From contig NC_059502.1 in assembly GCF_914767665.1 (NCBI RefSeq), positions 14,508,001 through 14,572,000 of the forward strand: a DNA stretch of 64,000 nt, read 5' to 3'. The notes under the pieces were generated by a model. That model saw only the letters and a list, made by a program, of their open reading frames with translations, made no database searches and was not told the DNA's origin. Of the stretch, positions 9,398-20,300 are shown one piece after another (position 1 is the stretch's first letter; every line of letters starts with the position of its first letter). A program made the position numbers and the translations under genes. The DNA is from Harmonia axyridis (Eukaryota; Arthropoda; Insecta; Coleoptera; Coccinellidae).

Positions 9398-10535
9398 CAT
9401 GGGCGCCCGCAGGGGGGGGCCAGGGGGGGCCATGGCCCCCCCTGAGATTTTGGATGCCTCATTTTTCAGCACAACACCCTCAATATTACTTTCTCAATCC
9501 AAAGGGCAAGGAAAAAAAGAAAGTGATAGATTCACAACTATTTTCCGGTTTTCAATGAAATTACATACTATACATATAATCCATAATCGGCAGAGGTATT
9601 TTTTGAATTAAAAACTTTTTTAGGCGCGTTGAGCACTTCTTGGGTGAAGAAAAATCATGGAACCGAAAGCACTTCATGCGTGTCAATTTGTTTATAAATT
9701 CATCTTATACACTGCGTCCGTAACCGTTGAGTATGGAACAAAATTCATTTTCAGCTAAACAAACCATTTTAAGAAATAATCCTGAAACATGTCGATTTTT
9801 TATTTTAATTTACCGTATTTTAAAATAATAATCTAATATACAGGGTGAATTACTTTCGAGTAATGACGTCAGCGTCATTTTTTTTAATGGAATACCCCCA
9901 TTTTGACTCAATTTTCCGATTACTCTGGCTGAGCAGATTCCAAAAATGTATCACATGTTGATTCCAATTGTTACAGGGTGGACAAAAATACAATAGTTTT
10001 GTGTGTGCTCATAAAGTGACGCGTAACATTCTCTATTAGTTAAATTAACAATATTATCAAAAATACGGCAATTGGTTTGAATATAACACCCTGTAGTTTG
10101 TTACATTTTTAGATTGATAAAAATGTATAAAAATAAGAAATAATTTCTTTCATATTCTGTCTGCTAGACCAAAAGTACCAAACATGTTTGGAAACAGCTC
10201 ATTTTTATTAATCTAAAAATGTAACAAACTACAGGGTGTTACATTCAAACCAATTAGCGCTAGACAATAAGTATTTTTGATAATATTGTTAATTTAACTA
10301 ATAAAGCATATTATGCGTTATTTTATTAGCATACACGAAACTATTGTATTTTTGTCCACCCTGTACCACTTTTAGTGATCTTTTGAAATTCAGAGTAGAC
10401 GCTGGTGATAAATATAAATACAGAAATAGAAAGAAACGGAATACTGATGTCGCCTACGACAATCTTGGATGCCTTATTGTTTTTCAATTATTTTCATTTT
10501 GCCCCCCCTGAGAAAAATTTCTGCGGGCGCCCATG
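9398..10535. mobile_element. hAT-like element with 15-bp inverted ends and 8-bp duplication
   Basis: The left end CATGGGCGCCCGCAG is the exact inverse of the right end CTGCGGGCGCCCATG. The flanks TCGGCGGC at 9390-9397 and 10536-10543 are identical 8-bp duplications. Next to the tips lie the inverted words GGCCCCCCCTGAGA and GCCCCCCCTGAGA. It is 1138 bp long, without a transposase ORF, and it carries the fold-back at 9974. The 8-bp duplication fits hAT or P superfamilies. The target site sits in a GC-rich, probably host, sequence. Confidence 0.85.
9974..10363. mobile_element. Fold-back MITE with TA target, nested
   Basis: A 390-bp palindromic element with TA on both sides. The left end CAGGGTGGACAAAAATACAA is inverted at the right, TTGTATTTTTGTCCACCCTG. 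Arms of about 140 bp pair imperfectly (for example TTAAATTAACAATATTATCA and its inverse). TA target and CAGGGTG ends are typical of Tc1/mariner-derived MITEs. It is inside the hAT-like element at 9398. Confidence 0.88.
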
Positions 10536-10543
10536 TCGGCGGC

Positions 10544-10880
10544 TCAGTCAAGCTCGCGTTCCTTCCTTTCGAAACCTATTTCGTTATTTATCGCTGCGGA
10601 GCAATTAAAACGTTACTGATCGCTTTGGTGGTTTTCGTTGGGGCGACGTGATTTGCATCTACCGCTAATGATCTTCTGGGACTGGGAATGCCGTCGTATG
10701 AAATTGATCTTTCAGCAGTATCCATTGGTAATTCATCTCCTCCGGGATGATTGAAATCGGTACACTTGGAGAGGGATACCTTCATATTTTCATTTCATTG
10801 GATATGCGAATATATGCTCGATGAAATAGCTTATAGAAAAATTGTAAATATTGCAAACATTGTTAATAGGCGTATAACTT
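10544..10880. other. GC-richer flank, likely host, with a dispersed 60-bp piece
   Basis: Joined to 9340-9389 by removing the hAT-like insertion, this gives one continuous GC-rich stretch. It carries no clear coding frame. A segment near 10710-10780 (CAGCAGTATCCATTG and GGGATGATT..AATCG) recurs at 12240-12295, so part of it is itself repeated. Confidence 0.35.
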
Positions 10881-10883
10881 TGC

Positions 10884-11450
10884 GTTTATTTCCGAAATTC
10901 GAGGTTTTGTAGTAAAAAACTAGTTATACATTTATGATTCAAAGTATTGCCCATCGCTGACCACTACTTTTCCTATCTTTCGGGCAGCGTACAAATCCCA
11001 CGTTGAAAAAATTAGTCATCTTTTGAAGCGATCCACGAATCGATCCAATTCTTTATTTCTTCATGAGACCGGAAGTACTGGTCAGCCAGGGCATGTGTCA
11101 TTGATCGAAACAAGTGATAGTCCGAGGAAGCAACGTATGGAGAATACTGCGGGTGGGGTAGGACTTTTCATTTCAACGTTTCCAAGTATGTCTAGACCAC
11201 TTTCGCACCATGAGGTCGAGCATTTTCATGATATAAAACCCCTTTATCATGATTCTCGTTGTATTGCTGCCGTTTGTCTTTCAATGCTCGGCACAAATGC
11301 ATTAATTGCATTCGATAACGATCGCCTGTGATACTTTCAGTCGGTTTTAACAACTCATAATACACTACCCCCAGCTGGTCCCACCAAATACTAAGTATGA
11401 CTTTGAAACCGTGAATATTCGGTTTGGCCTGAGAAATGAACCATATCATC
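10884..11450 (-). pseudogene. mariner transposase, C-terminal half (mellifera/mauritiana-like)
   Basis: Minus-strand translation gives, in order, KPNIHG, IWWDQLGVVYYELLKP, ITGDRYR, a second-Asp box changed to YHENARPH (usually HDNARPH), then after a stop TYLET, DYHLFRSM with the third Asp, and IDSWIASKD and SDGQYFE at the C-terminus. This is the DD34D mariner catalytic and C-terminal region. The D-to-E-like change in the second box and several stops make it dead. The N-terminal half is missing. The separate N-terminal fragment at 11625 belongs to another copy because it has its own 3' tail. Confidence 0.85.
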
Positions 11451-11454
11451 ATTT

Positions 11455-11620
11455 TTTTTTTTAATAAATAAATAAGTTTATTGGAGCAGAAAAAAATATA
11501 ACGAAAAACAGTTTCTGAAATACAATTAATTTGCAAGGTACGCATCAATAAACAAATTACAACCCACAAAAGTATAATGGGGAATAATATAAAAATCATA
11601 AACTTCAAAAAAACAACTAC
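11455..11620 (-). mobile_element. Probable LINE or SINE 3' tail inserted between mariner fragments
   Basis: Starts with T(11)AATAAATAAATAAGTTTATT, which on the minus strand is an A-rich tail after a polyadenylation-like AATAAA context. It interrupts mariner sequence on both sides. No coding part is recognised. Confidence 0.4.
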
Positions 11621-11624
11621 ATTG

Positions 11625-12240
11625 TATCGACATTTTGAATATTTGAAATTTTTTCATTCGGATGAAAGTTGTGCCAAAACTTTCGACATACATAGCCGCA
11701 AAACTTTGCTTCCTCTGTTTTTTTCCAAAATTCGAGGCTTTATTGTTTCACTTTATCATGTTTATCGTTGGTCCTACCAAATACTGAATAAGTATAAGTA
11801 CAAGCAAACAAACGCCGTTCAACATATTTCGGCTTCAACTAGTACGGCACCCAATATCCTTGTTTCTGAACCATTCCCATGACTTTCAGGCCTTTTGAAA
11901 TAACTTGTTGCATCACTCTTAAAGATCCTGTCAATTCTTGTTGCGTTTGACACTAGTTTTGATCGAGTAATGCCTCCAGTTCTGCATCTTCGAAAACCTT
12001 CTCTCTTCCACTGCAATGCTGGTCTTCGACGTCAATATCACCGTTCTTGAAGCGTTGAAGCCACTCTCGGCACGTTCTTTCACTATAATAGCGGCCTCAC
12101 TATAGGAGCATTCGATGAGCCTGCATAATCAGCCTGGCCTATTTTGTCCCACGTGTGATATGTCTAGATGTTGCACTTTCCTTATCTTATCGGTTTATTC
12201 TTCGCTGTTTGTGATGTGGTGTATTCATGATATTTTTCAG
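11625..12240 (-). pseudogene. mariner transposase, N-terminal half with attached 3' tail
   Basis: On the minus strand it reads AHRMLL, YYSERTCREWLQRFKNGD, DVEDQHCSGR, FEDAELEALLD, CQTQQELTGSLRV and VQKQGYWVPY, the helix-turn-helix N-terminus of a mariner transposase. It then jumps by deletion to DKHDKVKQ and the non-coding 3' end (TTTCCAAAATTCGAGG region). That 3' tail is shared with the copy at 16970. Stops interrupt the frame. It is an internal deletion derivative without a catalytic core. Confidence 0.8.
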
Positions 12241-12299
12241 CAGTATCCATTGATAACTACTCGAGATGATTTAAATCGCCACACTTGAAAAGAGATATT

Positions 12300-12600
12300 T
12301 TCAGCCTGAGGCTCGTGAAACTTAGGTTAGATGTTTACCCAAAGGCGAATAGTTGGATATATACATATATTCTTTTGATATAGAGCAATACGAAAACTAT
12401 TTACTCCAAACAATAAAGCATGTGTACATTAAATCGCACATTTTAACGTATGATACAAGACTCCATACAGTTTAAAACCTCATAGCAAAAACTCTGTCTC
12501 TCCGTAAAGGTGTAGTGTTTGGTTTGTGTATTTGTTTACAGAATAAGCTGACATATTTACATTGAAGGGATTCCTAAAGAAAGAAAAGAACCAGAAGGAG
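12300..12600. other. Unassigned AT-rich DNA
   Basis: No ORF or recognised repeat. It separates the mariner fragment from a LINE-like remnant. Confidence 0.3.
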
Positions 12601-13110
12601 TAATTCTAAAAAAGAATATGAAACTGAATGTATAGCTGGGAAACCACCATGAAATTTATAAATTGGATAAGTATTCACCAAGATGGTCGAGGGTTTCTTC
12701 TACACCACACTAACATAGTGAGCTATCAAACGAATACAATTTGAAGAGCATACTATGGTCATATAACCAATCCCAAGTCCAAATTTTCCTAGGAAGATTG
12801 AAACCTGGAACTTTCTCTGAAGGATCAACGATTAAACCTTTGTTGAGTACCAACCAACCAACCAAGAACTTTCAATTTCTTATTAATCGCATCCTTAAAT
12901 TTTTTCAATTTCATTCATTGGATACCTAAAAAATAATGAAGACAAGCTCACTATAGACTTCGATAATTACACTTCTATCGCTATTAGGCATCCTCCTACC
13001 TACCCACTCCAATTCCACAACATTGTATAGAAAATTCAAGAAATGAATAAAAAGGTCTTCAGACAACCCCTTCTAACAGAATATCCATATACATGGCGCC
13101 AGGGAAATAA
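12600..13110 (-). pseudogene. Possible LINE 3' remnant (minus strand)
   Basis: The minus strand contains a stretch reading C-x-CG-VEETLDHL, like the C-x-C...EET.DH knuckle that follows RNase H in I/jockey-type LINEs. No reverse transcriptase box is visible and the frame breaks often. The plus-strand ORF at 12741-12929 is a shadow. Identification is weak. Confidence 0.3.
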
Positions 13111-13429
13111 CCACTTTAACTTCCATTTAAGAGCAGGAGGTAGGTCATTTGCGATAAATCATCCACATATGACTCGATGAGATATATGAAGACTTCTGTT
13201 TTATTCCTCGCAAATGAAATATATTTGGACTTAATTTATGGCTTGTGTCGTTTCACCTTGTGTTTTTATGGTATATCCGACCACCTGATTTATGTCATCG
13301 TAAAATGCGAAAATTATCTGCTGCATGATTGGGAGGAAGAGATGGAGAGTTTAAAAGGGTACATCATACAGGGGAATATATATTTGAGTTCAAACAATAA
13401 CGTTTACATCTAACAAGAATTAGTACGTT

Positions 13430-13639
13430 CATTTTGAATAGTCCAATATCTGGACAGCTGTCACTCTGGAAGCTGTCATATTTTGACATTTGACAAGTAA
13501 TAACTATGCCATTAGTAAAAATAGAATGATACATGCTTCAACAATGCATTGAAATTGTTAAAATTCAATACAAAAATGGTGAAAATTTTGTAGTCACAGA
13601 TCCCAAAACTAAAGCACTTTTGGGATGTTGTAAAGCACC
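13430..13639 (+). mobile_element. DD41D element, family B, 5' end
   Basis: Shares GCTGTCAT.TTTTGACATTTG and the following ACAAGT with 23400 and 34690. The start of the transposase reads YMLQQCIEIVKIQYKNGENF. A hAT-type terminal repeat cuts in at 13640. Confidence 0.65.
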
Positions 13640-13790
13640 TAAGGATTCACGGCTTTGCTTGATTTTCAAGCTACTTGACTTGAGCTTGACTTGAAATCAA
13701 AGTCAATTAGCAGTTTTTCAATCTCAACTCAAGTCAAGTATTTATATATTTTTCTACATTCATGCAAAAAGCAAAACTTTATTGAACTAT
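13640..13790. mobile_element. hAT family S terminal fragment
   Basis: Begins TAAGGATTCACGG, matching the TAGGGATTCACGG end at 63404, and continues with repeated CTTGACTTGA and CAAGTCAAGTA words characteristic of that family's subterminal region. The other end is not found nearby. Confidence 0.6.
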
Positions 13791-14259
13791 ATTTAGTGGA
13801 AAAAGAAGTTCTTTATTGCACTCATCTGTCATTCTACTTCAACGTGCTGTCATCATGACAAACAAATATTTCAGCCTGAAGGAAATAACGATGTACAGTT
13901 ACCAAGTACTAGTACGTTTACAGCAGTAACAAATCAAGAAGTGGATTTAAAAAGTACTTCACTACGAAATATTCATATTGAAAATTGCACCAATTGTTCA
14001 TTCACTTTCAACATTGAGGGTAAAAATAAAGTTTGAGTTAAATTGTTCGTAACGTATTAGTTCCTGTTTCAATGCAAATCGATATTAATAATAAAGTATT
14101 CAAGTTACGCTTTTCATTTTCCTACATTTAGTGCCGCACATCAATAAATCATTTTTTGGTTTTTGCATGAACGTAGAAAAAATGTTGTATGCAACTCGTG
14201 CAAAAAAAAACATTCACTTTTTGCACTTGTTGCATAAATAACTATTATTGTCGGAATAG

Positions 14260-14385
14260 AAAGATATTGATGTGGACGAAGTTAACAACACGGCGTTAAG
14301 TGTCATACAAGCAACGAAACAATCGCAATTTTACAATAAAAGTTCCCTGGCTGTGTTATATCTCGGAGAGGTGATCATGATATCT
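14260..14385 (+). pseudogene. DD41D transposase scrap, family C, mutated second Asp
   Basis: Frame reading QQHGVKCHTSNETIAILQ then KFPGCVISRRGDHD. The equivalent box in live DD41D enzymes is QQDG, so the catalytic Asp has become His. The same family occurs on the minus strand at 28555. The short upstream part DIDVDE also fits the family. Confidence 0.6.
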
Positions 14386-14386
14386 T

Positions 14387-14638
14387 GTGATTTACACTTT
14401 TAGACTTTTTATTTGGGTCCACGTGAAAGATGAGATCTTTGCCAATGCTTCAAAATCGATTCAAGACTTTGAAGTTATCAAAGATATACAGGCGCAAATA
14501 TGCGAATTGTTCATGGAAAATGTTGAAGGTTACTTGAAGGACACAGAAGAAAAACATTTCAAAACAATTCTTTCAGATACTTACCTACAACTTGCAACCG
14601 ATGTCTTGTCCGTCCGTCTGTACTTGCAATCGTTCTAA
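14387..14638 (+). CDS. Unrecognised 83-residue ORF
   Basis: I do not recognise it. The middle (residues about 15-75) is rich in charged residues and lacks low-complexity runs, which is slightly more protein-like than the other orphan frames nearby, but the first residues follow directly on a transposon scrap. No start context or splice sites support it. Confidence 0.15.
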   Translation: MIYTFRLFIWVHVKDEIFANASKSIQDFEVIKDIQAQICELFMENVEGYLKDTEEKHFKTILSDTYLQLATDVLSVRLYLQSF

Positions 14639-14893
14639 TGTTTATATTGAACAACCCAGTTATCACCAATTTTTTCCACTGGATGAGATAATTTAACTCT
14701 CTTTCAGAACGCAATATTGGATTTTCAACATAAAACTCACCCACAGTTGTGTTCAGAAAAAAGTTTATTTGATTGAGTTGTGTAATTTCAAAATAAATAA
14801 ATTAATCTTATCCACTTACTTCAATTCAATTACTAATTCAAAAATTATTGATCGGAATCCTTCACATCCCACTTTTGAATCACTTCTATTTCA

Positions 14894-15080
14894 ATGTCTG
14901 TGGTCACATACATAACCTTCAAATATCACTTGTATGAATTGGCTATTCAAACTTCAAAGCAACATCGAACAATATTAATTTCAATCTACTCTGCTATATA
15001 TTGTATTTTTCTTTTCATTCAATTTGCCCGGATTTTGGATTTGTCTAAATATGGTTTCTGCTCCTACATATATGCTCAGA
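14894..15080 (+). other. Possible membrane-protein exon ending at a GTAAGT donor
   Basis: The frame from ATG 14894 contains a hydrophobic stretch ILISIYSAIYCIFLFIQFA (about residues 27-45), compatible with one membrane span. It runs to NEM at 15089, directly before GTAAGTTTGG, a good donor. An insect chemoreceptor exon would look like this, but so would chance AT-rich sequence, and no neighbouring exon is found. Confidence 0.2.
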
Positions 15081-15239
15081 ACGAAATGGTAAGTTTGGCA
15101 TTCAACCTCTTTTATATTAAATCAATTATTTTTGGTTATTTTGAATTTAACGAAAATCGCTTACGATGAAGTATGACTTTCAAATATCTCGATCAATATA
15201 ACTGCTGTCATTAATAAAATTGTTGATTGAAAAACTATG

Positions 15240-16840
15240 AACTATGAACTGTTTTATTGGAAAACATTATTTCACGAAAACTTAAATACATAAAACAATG
15301 AAACAGAAAACTTGCAATGGCCTATCCCTAATAATAAAAAATATGTATTCAGGAAATATTAACACACCTTTATTTGAAAGATGAAAGATTCAACATACTA
15401 CTCAATTTAAAATTTCATGTTTTAGATTCAGAATTCAAGACCAATAAAAGTTGAGAGAAGTTAATGAACAATTGTGTAAAATGAGCAGTTGTTGTTCAAT
15501 TGATTTTTTGAATTTAAATACTATTTGAATTTTTATAAAACAATTGGAGGAAAGCATTTAATAATTTCTTTTGGATCGAAGTTTTCGTTATAACAAAAAA
15601 AAGGGTCTAAATTGAAAAGAGCACACACAAAACTCTCTCATACCTACCGTTTCGAGATTTCTTATAGTACCTAATACAAATAGGTACATATCTACCATTT
15701 TAAATACCAAGTTTATTAGAAAATAATATATCTAAGCCAAAAGGCATTCACCAGCGCTGAATATCCAACCTTTAAACCAACAGATGCCTCTTTAAAATCT
15801 ATGGAAATAAAGTCATATCTCAGAGCTTAATATCAAGACAGAAGAAATTCAATTAGTTGGGCCCACCTTTCTTTCTATAGAATTCCCTTTAGAAATGAGA
15901 AATTGATTTGTGAACAGGTTAGCAGTTAGATTTTATTAAAAAGTCAAAAAGGTAAATTTGTTTCTTCCTGTTTGACCTGAATGCCTATTAGTATAATATG
16001 TTAACATTTTTATAACCTCATTTGGGGAAAGAGCGGAAGAAATTATTAATCATATGAACTCTACCTAATAAGATTTCGATTATTTATTGGAGCCTTTTAT
16101 TTTTCGCTCCGTTTGTAAACTTGTGGAATTGCTTTTAGTACCTATGGGAAAGAGAATTTTCAATGTTTATGTATTCATATAAATTTATGACAACTGGCAA
16201 GTTGCAAGAAATTGGGTATCTACATCATATGTGTAAAATCAAGGAATAGAAATTGAAAAAAAATAACTCCACACTGTATAGTTACGTATCACATCAAACC
16301 TTGAAATTATAAACTTGTAAGGTTAGGATGATGAATGATGATACACCTAATAGTTTCGCAGTTATAAAATTTTTAATGTGAAATGAGAGGTCTGCTTGCA
16401 TTCTTTACTGAGCTAATAAAATAGCGCTAATTGGTCGATAAAATACAAAATTTGTTTTATTTATTGTATGATATTTAATATCGTAATAATACGCTATCGA
16501 ATACCTACCTACCTTGTTGAATGCATTTGCACGAATAGACTTCGCGAAATTTTGTTGTGTCTTCTATTGATTGAAAACGGTTGCTTGGAAAAGGTACCCA
16601 ATATAAATATGAAAAGAGAAAAAGTTTAGTCTGAGCCATATCAGAAAAATACAGTACTTTGTTAAGGCAGAGTTAATGTGAACATTAATTCTATTTTTGA
16701 TCTAATCGGGCCTCCTTCTTTGTAGTAGAATGACAAATAGGGAATGAACCATATTTGTTACCGTTATGTAAAATCACATCTTAAATTAGGTTTCGAACTG
16801 TCAATTAAAAGGTGCTGAATAAACAGGCAAGGCCTAATAA
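15240..16840. other. AT-rich DNA, no gene seen
   Basis: About 1.6 kb without a long ORF or recognised repeat. The only structure is a GAA-rich microsatellite at its end (16843-16862), after a GGCAAGGCCTAATAAAG that may be a LINE 3' tail. Confidence 0.4.
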
Positions 16841-16842
16841 AG

Positions 16843-16862
16843 AAAGAAGAAGAAGAAGAAGG
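16843..16862. repeat. GAA microsatellite
   Basis: AGAAAGAAGAAGAAGAAGAA, directly after CCTAATAA. Confidence 0.85.
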
Positions 16863-16969
16863 AAAAGTCCAACCAAATTATAAACACGTTTTCTGAGTTA
16901 CAACTTATAAGCCATTACGACGTAATAACTTTTGTAAACTGAACTGTCGATTGAAATGACGAATCGTTG

Positions 16970-17765
16970 TATCGACATTTGAAAGGTTGAAAGTTGTGCC
17001 AAAACTTTTGACATACATAGCCGCACAACTTTGCTTCCGCCGTTTTTTTCCGAAATTCGAGGTATTATTGTTTCACTTTATCATGTTTATCGTTGTATTG
17101 CGGCCGTTTATCTATCAATGATCGGCCGATTGTTTCAGTCGGTTTTAACAACTCATGATACACTACGCCGAGATGGTCCCACCAAATATGACCTTGGAGT
17201 ATTCGGTTTGGTCGTCGACGTGGAAGCATGGCCAAGACATCCTCATGATTTTCTGCGCTTGGGATTATCGTAATGAACCCATTTTTTGTCTTCAGTCACA
17301 ATGCGATGCAGAAATACCTTCTGTCTGTGCCTTGCAAGCAGCTGTTCACAAACAAACAAACGGCGTTCAACATCTCTCGGCTTCAACTTGTACGGCACCC
17401 AATTTTCTTGTTTCTGAATCATGTCTTTCAGGCTTTTTGAAATTGATTTTTGCGTCATTCTCAATGATCCTGCCAATTATTGTTGCGTTTGACACGAGTC
17501 TTGATCAAGTAATGCGTCCAATTCTGAATCTTCGAGAATCTGCCCTCTTCCAACGCCATGCGGGTCTTCGACGTCAAAATCACCTTTATTGAAGCGTTGA
17601 AACCACTCGCAGGACGTTCTTTCACTAATAGCGGCTTCACCATAGGTATATGAGAGCATTCGATGTGCATCAGCCGCAGATTTCTTCATATTTGAGCAGA
17701 AAATTAAAACCTCCCGCAAATGATGAGAATTTGCCTCGTAAGCTGACATGTTTAATCGAGATTAA
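16970..17765 (-). pseudogene. mariner transposase (mellifera/mauritiana-like), one nonsense codon and C-terminal loss
   Basis: The minus-strand ORF starts MSAYEANSHHLREVL at 17749 and runs through SERTSCEWFQRFNKGDFDVED and LDALLDQDSCQTQQ. It then meets TAA where relatives have Glu, and continues in the same frame with LAGSLRMTQKSISK, NWVPYKLKPRDVERRL, LHRIVTEDKKWVHYD (first catalytic Asp) and NPKRRKS. After another stop, remnants of IWWDHLGVVYHELLKP and RPQYNDKHDKV are visible. The frame then passes directly into the 3' non-coding end, so the second and third Asp are deleted. It represents roughly two thirds of the normal 340-residue enzyme. The 3' end matches 11625-11760. Confidence 0.88.
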
Positions 17766-18022
17766 CTTTATGATTCAGACACATATCCACTAATATTTCG
17801 ATGGCATTATGTTTACAAGTACCTAAGCTTGTTGTATGACATCGACGATCTATTTATTTCGACTACCACTTATCGCTACAGCCATCTCTTCCAAAACTGC
17901 GAAAGCAAAGTCATACACCTAATACATTAGTGGAAAAGAAAAGCATCTGATTTTCTTCCCCTAGTCGTTTCGAAGAAATTTCCTCTAGAAAATTCCCCAC
18001 GTGATTGGAATTATTCTTGCAG

Positions 18023-18127
18023 CATCCAGAGAATCGTTGTCGCCACAGAATGGAAACGCGGATCGTGATGCTCATTTCCTATCGGTATATACATATTGTA
18101 TCAGACAAAGCAGAACGTTCGTCCTCT
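18023..18127 (+). other. Possible internal host exon
   Basis: TTATTCTTGCAG at 18011-18022 is a good acceptor. GTAAGTAA from 18128 is a good donor. The 105 nt between stay open in two frames (one reads SRESLSPQNGNADRDAHFLS). The region is less AT-rich than its surroundings and no repeat match is seen in this window. The protein is not recognised. Confidence 0.25.
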
Positions 18128-18437
18128 GTAAGTAAATAAAATCGCAGAGGAAAATGGTGCTCCTGAGGCTCCTCCGCCGACGGAGAAATAATACAGTGGC
18201 TGGAATATGCGATGGAATATTGTGACCTGATTTGGGGAACGGCGCACGTTGGATTAGCTCTTGAATATGAATAGGAACAACGTTGTGGAAATATTATTGC
18301 AAGGGAAAGACATGCGGAATCGTCTCTCTTCTGAATATATAAATTAATGTGACTGAAGAATACGAAGTGGAACCTCGAAAATTTGATTTGGAGATAGGGG
18401 TGGAATAAATCTATTACTTGCGGCTTTGGGCAACATC

Positions 18438-19605
18438 CGGGTTAGTTGGGTAACGGGCTTTAGGTTCTCCTGGTAAATTAGTTTAGTTGTGGAGTGTGGA
18501 TAAATAACACCGTATTATAGTCTGTACTCGTAGATCTCTCTTTCTGCTCAATGGAGTTGAAATTTGAAACGGAATATCATTAGCTTTGTCTTGCTTTTTT
18601 GAAGATATAATTTCAGCGAGCAGGCTTTGACTAGAGGAAGAAGTATTCTTGGTCAAGTACAATACATCGTCAAAAGTCTTGCCCCCTCTATTAACTCTCA
18701 ACTTGTTGTATGTAACAGGCCAGTTGGAAAGTCCCTGGTTTACAATAGTTAAACACATTTTTTTTGCAAAATTCGATTTTATCATTCAACATAGTTGCCT
18801 TCGAGGGCGATACAGCGATTATAGCGATCTTCCAACTTCTCCATACCCTTTTTGTAGTACGATTTGTCTTTCGCTTCAAAATAGGCCTCAGATTAGGTGA
18901 TTAATTTTTCATTGGCGCTAAATTTATTTCCAGCGAGCATGCTTTTGAGGTCTGAGAACAGGAAAAAGTCGCTATGTTCGAGATCTGGCGAATACGGTGG
19001 ATGCAGAAGCAATTCAAAGTCGGGTTAGTTGGGTAACGTGCTTTAGGTTCTCCTGGTAAATTAGTTTAGTTGTGGAGTGTGGATAAATAACGTATTATAG
19101 TCTGTACTCGTAGATCTCTCTTTCGGCTCATTCGAGTTGAAATTTGAAACGGAATATCATTAGCTTTGTCTTGCTTTTTTGAAGATATAATTTCAGCGAG
19201 CAGGCTTTGACTTGAGGAGGAAGTATTCTTGGTCAAGTACAATACATCGTCGAAAGTCTTGCTCCCCCTCTATCAACTTTCAACTTGTTGTATGTAACAG
19301 GCCAGTTGGAAAGTCCCCGGTTTACCATAGTTAAACACATTTTTTTGACAAAATTCGATTTTATCATTCAACATAGTTGCCTGCGAGGGCGATACAGCGA
19401 TTATAGCGATCTTCCAACTTCTCCATACCGTTTTGGTAGTATACGATTTGTCTTTCGCTTCAAAATAGGCCTCAGATTCGGTGATTAATTTTTCATTGGC
19501 GCTGAATTTCTTTCCAGCGATCATTCTTTTAAGGTCTGAGAACAAGAAAAGGTCGCTATGGGCGAGATCTGGCGAATACGATGGATGCAGAAGCAATTCA
19601 AAGCC
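18438..19605. repeat. 583-bp tandem duplication containing a mariner 3' end
   Basis: Unit A (18438-19020) and unit B (19021-19605) are near-identical, each starting CGGGTTAGTTGGGTAACG and ending GCAGAAGCAATTCAAAG. Each comprises about 276 bp of flanking DNA followed by the terminal repeat and C-terminal codons of an irritans-like mariner. The junction falls inside transposase sequence. The duplication therefore arose after the mariner inserted. Confidence 0.9.
18715..19020 (-). pseudogene. irritans-like mariner 3' end, duplicated unit A
   Basis: After TA at 18713 the sequence ACAGGCCAGTTGGAAAGTCC matches the irritans-group terminal repeat style (ACAGG...AAGTCCC.GGT). Minus-strand codons give the C-terminal AKDKSYY-like and LE..YN.CIALEG-like tail, heavily mutated. 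The unit is cut at 19020 by the duplication junction. Confidence 0.75.
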
Positions 19606-19690
19606 CAATTCATGCAATTTTGCCATTGTTTCCATTGATTTTTGACACGACGCATTGTCTTGATGAACAGCTTTTCGAAGTCATTTTTTA
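19297..19690 (-). pseudogene. irritans-like mariner transposase C-terminus, duplicated unit B
   Basis: The terminal repeat ACAGGCCAGTTGGAAAGTCC begins at 19297 after TA. The minus-strand ORF to 19635 reads METMAKLHELGFELLLHP, YSPDLAHSDLFLFSDLKR (third catalytic Asp in HSD), KFSANEKLITESEAYFEAKD and a C-terminal segment. Upstream, out of frame, lies HQDNA from the second catalytic box near 19655-19670. The first half of the gene is missing. It is a DD34D enzyme by homology. The normal length is about 350 residues, of which about 120 remain. Confidence 0.82.
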
Positions 19691-19694
19691 GGAT

Positions 19695-20300
19695 CTATAG
19701 ACGGGTGGTCTCAACCAGTAGGTACCCTAAGGAGACGACTGCATTCCTCAAATTCAAGCGCAATGAGACCTCGGCTATCACCTGTAAAAAGAGCTACCCG
19801 TCGGCAATGGACAGAACACCACCAAGAATGGCTTTTACCACAATGGCACAACGTACTTTTTTCATAGTCAGTGAGAAAGGGTTTGGAGAGGTCCAGGCAG
19901 ACTAGAGCGACTCAATCTTGCCAGGATCAATAATATGCTGGGGAGTATAATGGTCCTCATTACAACGAACAAGGTGCCTTCTACGTAGAAAATAATTTTC
20001 ATTTATCAGCATGATAACAGCCCACCACAACGCACACGAAGGGTTCAAAACATTCTTCGAGAGAACAATATCCAGAGAATGAACTGGCCAGCAAACTCAC
20101 CAGATATGAATCCAATCGAGATTACTTAGGAAGCGAAATATTCAATCGCCAAAATCACCTACAACTTTTCAGGAATTGAGTTTAGCCCTTCAGGAAGAAT
20201 GGAACGATATGCCTGAAATTGTCATTAATGACTTGATTCGTGGGATACCGAGGCTTATTGGACAGTTGATTTGGATTCAATTGTGGAATAACTAGAATTA
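19695..20300 (+). pseudogene. Tc1-like (DD34E) transposase pseudogene
   Basis: Plus-strand frames give TLRRRLHSSN, RRQWTEHHQEWLLPQWHNVLFS (next to the first Asp), then NLARINNMLGSIMV, QHDNSPPQRTRRVQN with the second Asp and NWPANSPDMNPIE with the Glu. There are 34 residues between that Asp and Glu, which makes it DD34E. Several frameshifts and stops interrupt it. It begins immediately beside the mariner fragment, whose upstream part may have been removed when the two were joined. The usual protein is about 340 residues; perhaps 190 can be traced. Confidence 0.85.

Noticed and set aside
10884..12240. One full-length mariner interrupted by a single insertion
   Set aside because: The N-terminal fragment has its own 3' tail after a deletion and the C-terminal part lies on the far side with its own coding, so two separate copies fit better.
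14260..14370. Apparent 37-codon in-phase exon between AG and GTGATC
   Set aside because: In another frame the same DNA reads QQHGVKCHTSNETIAILQ, a DD41D transposase scrap that also matches the minus strand at 28555.
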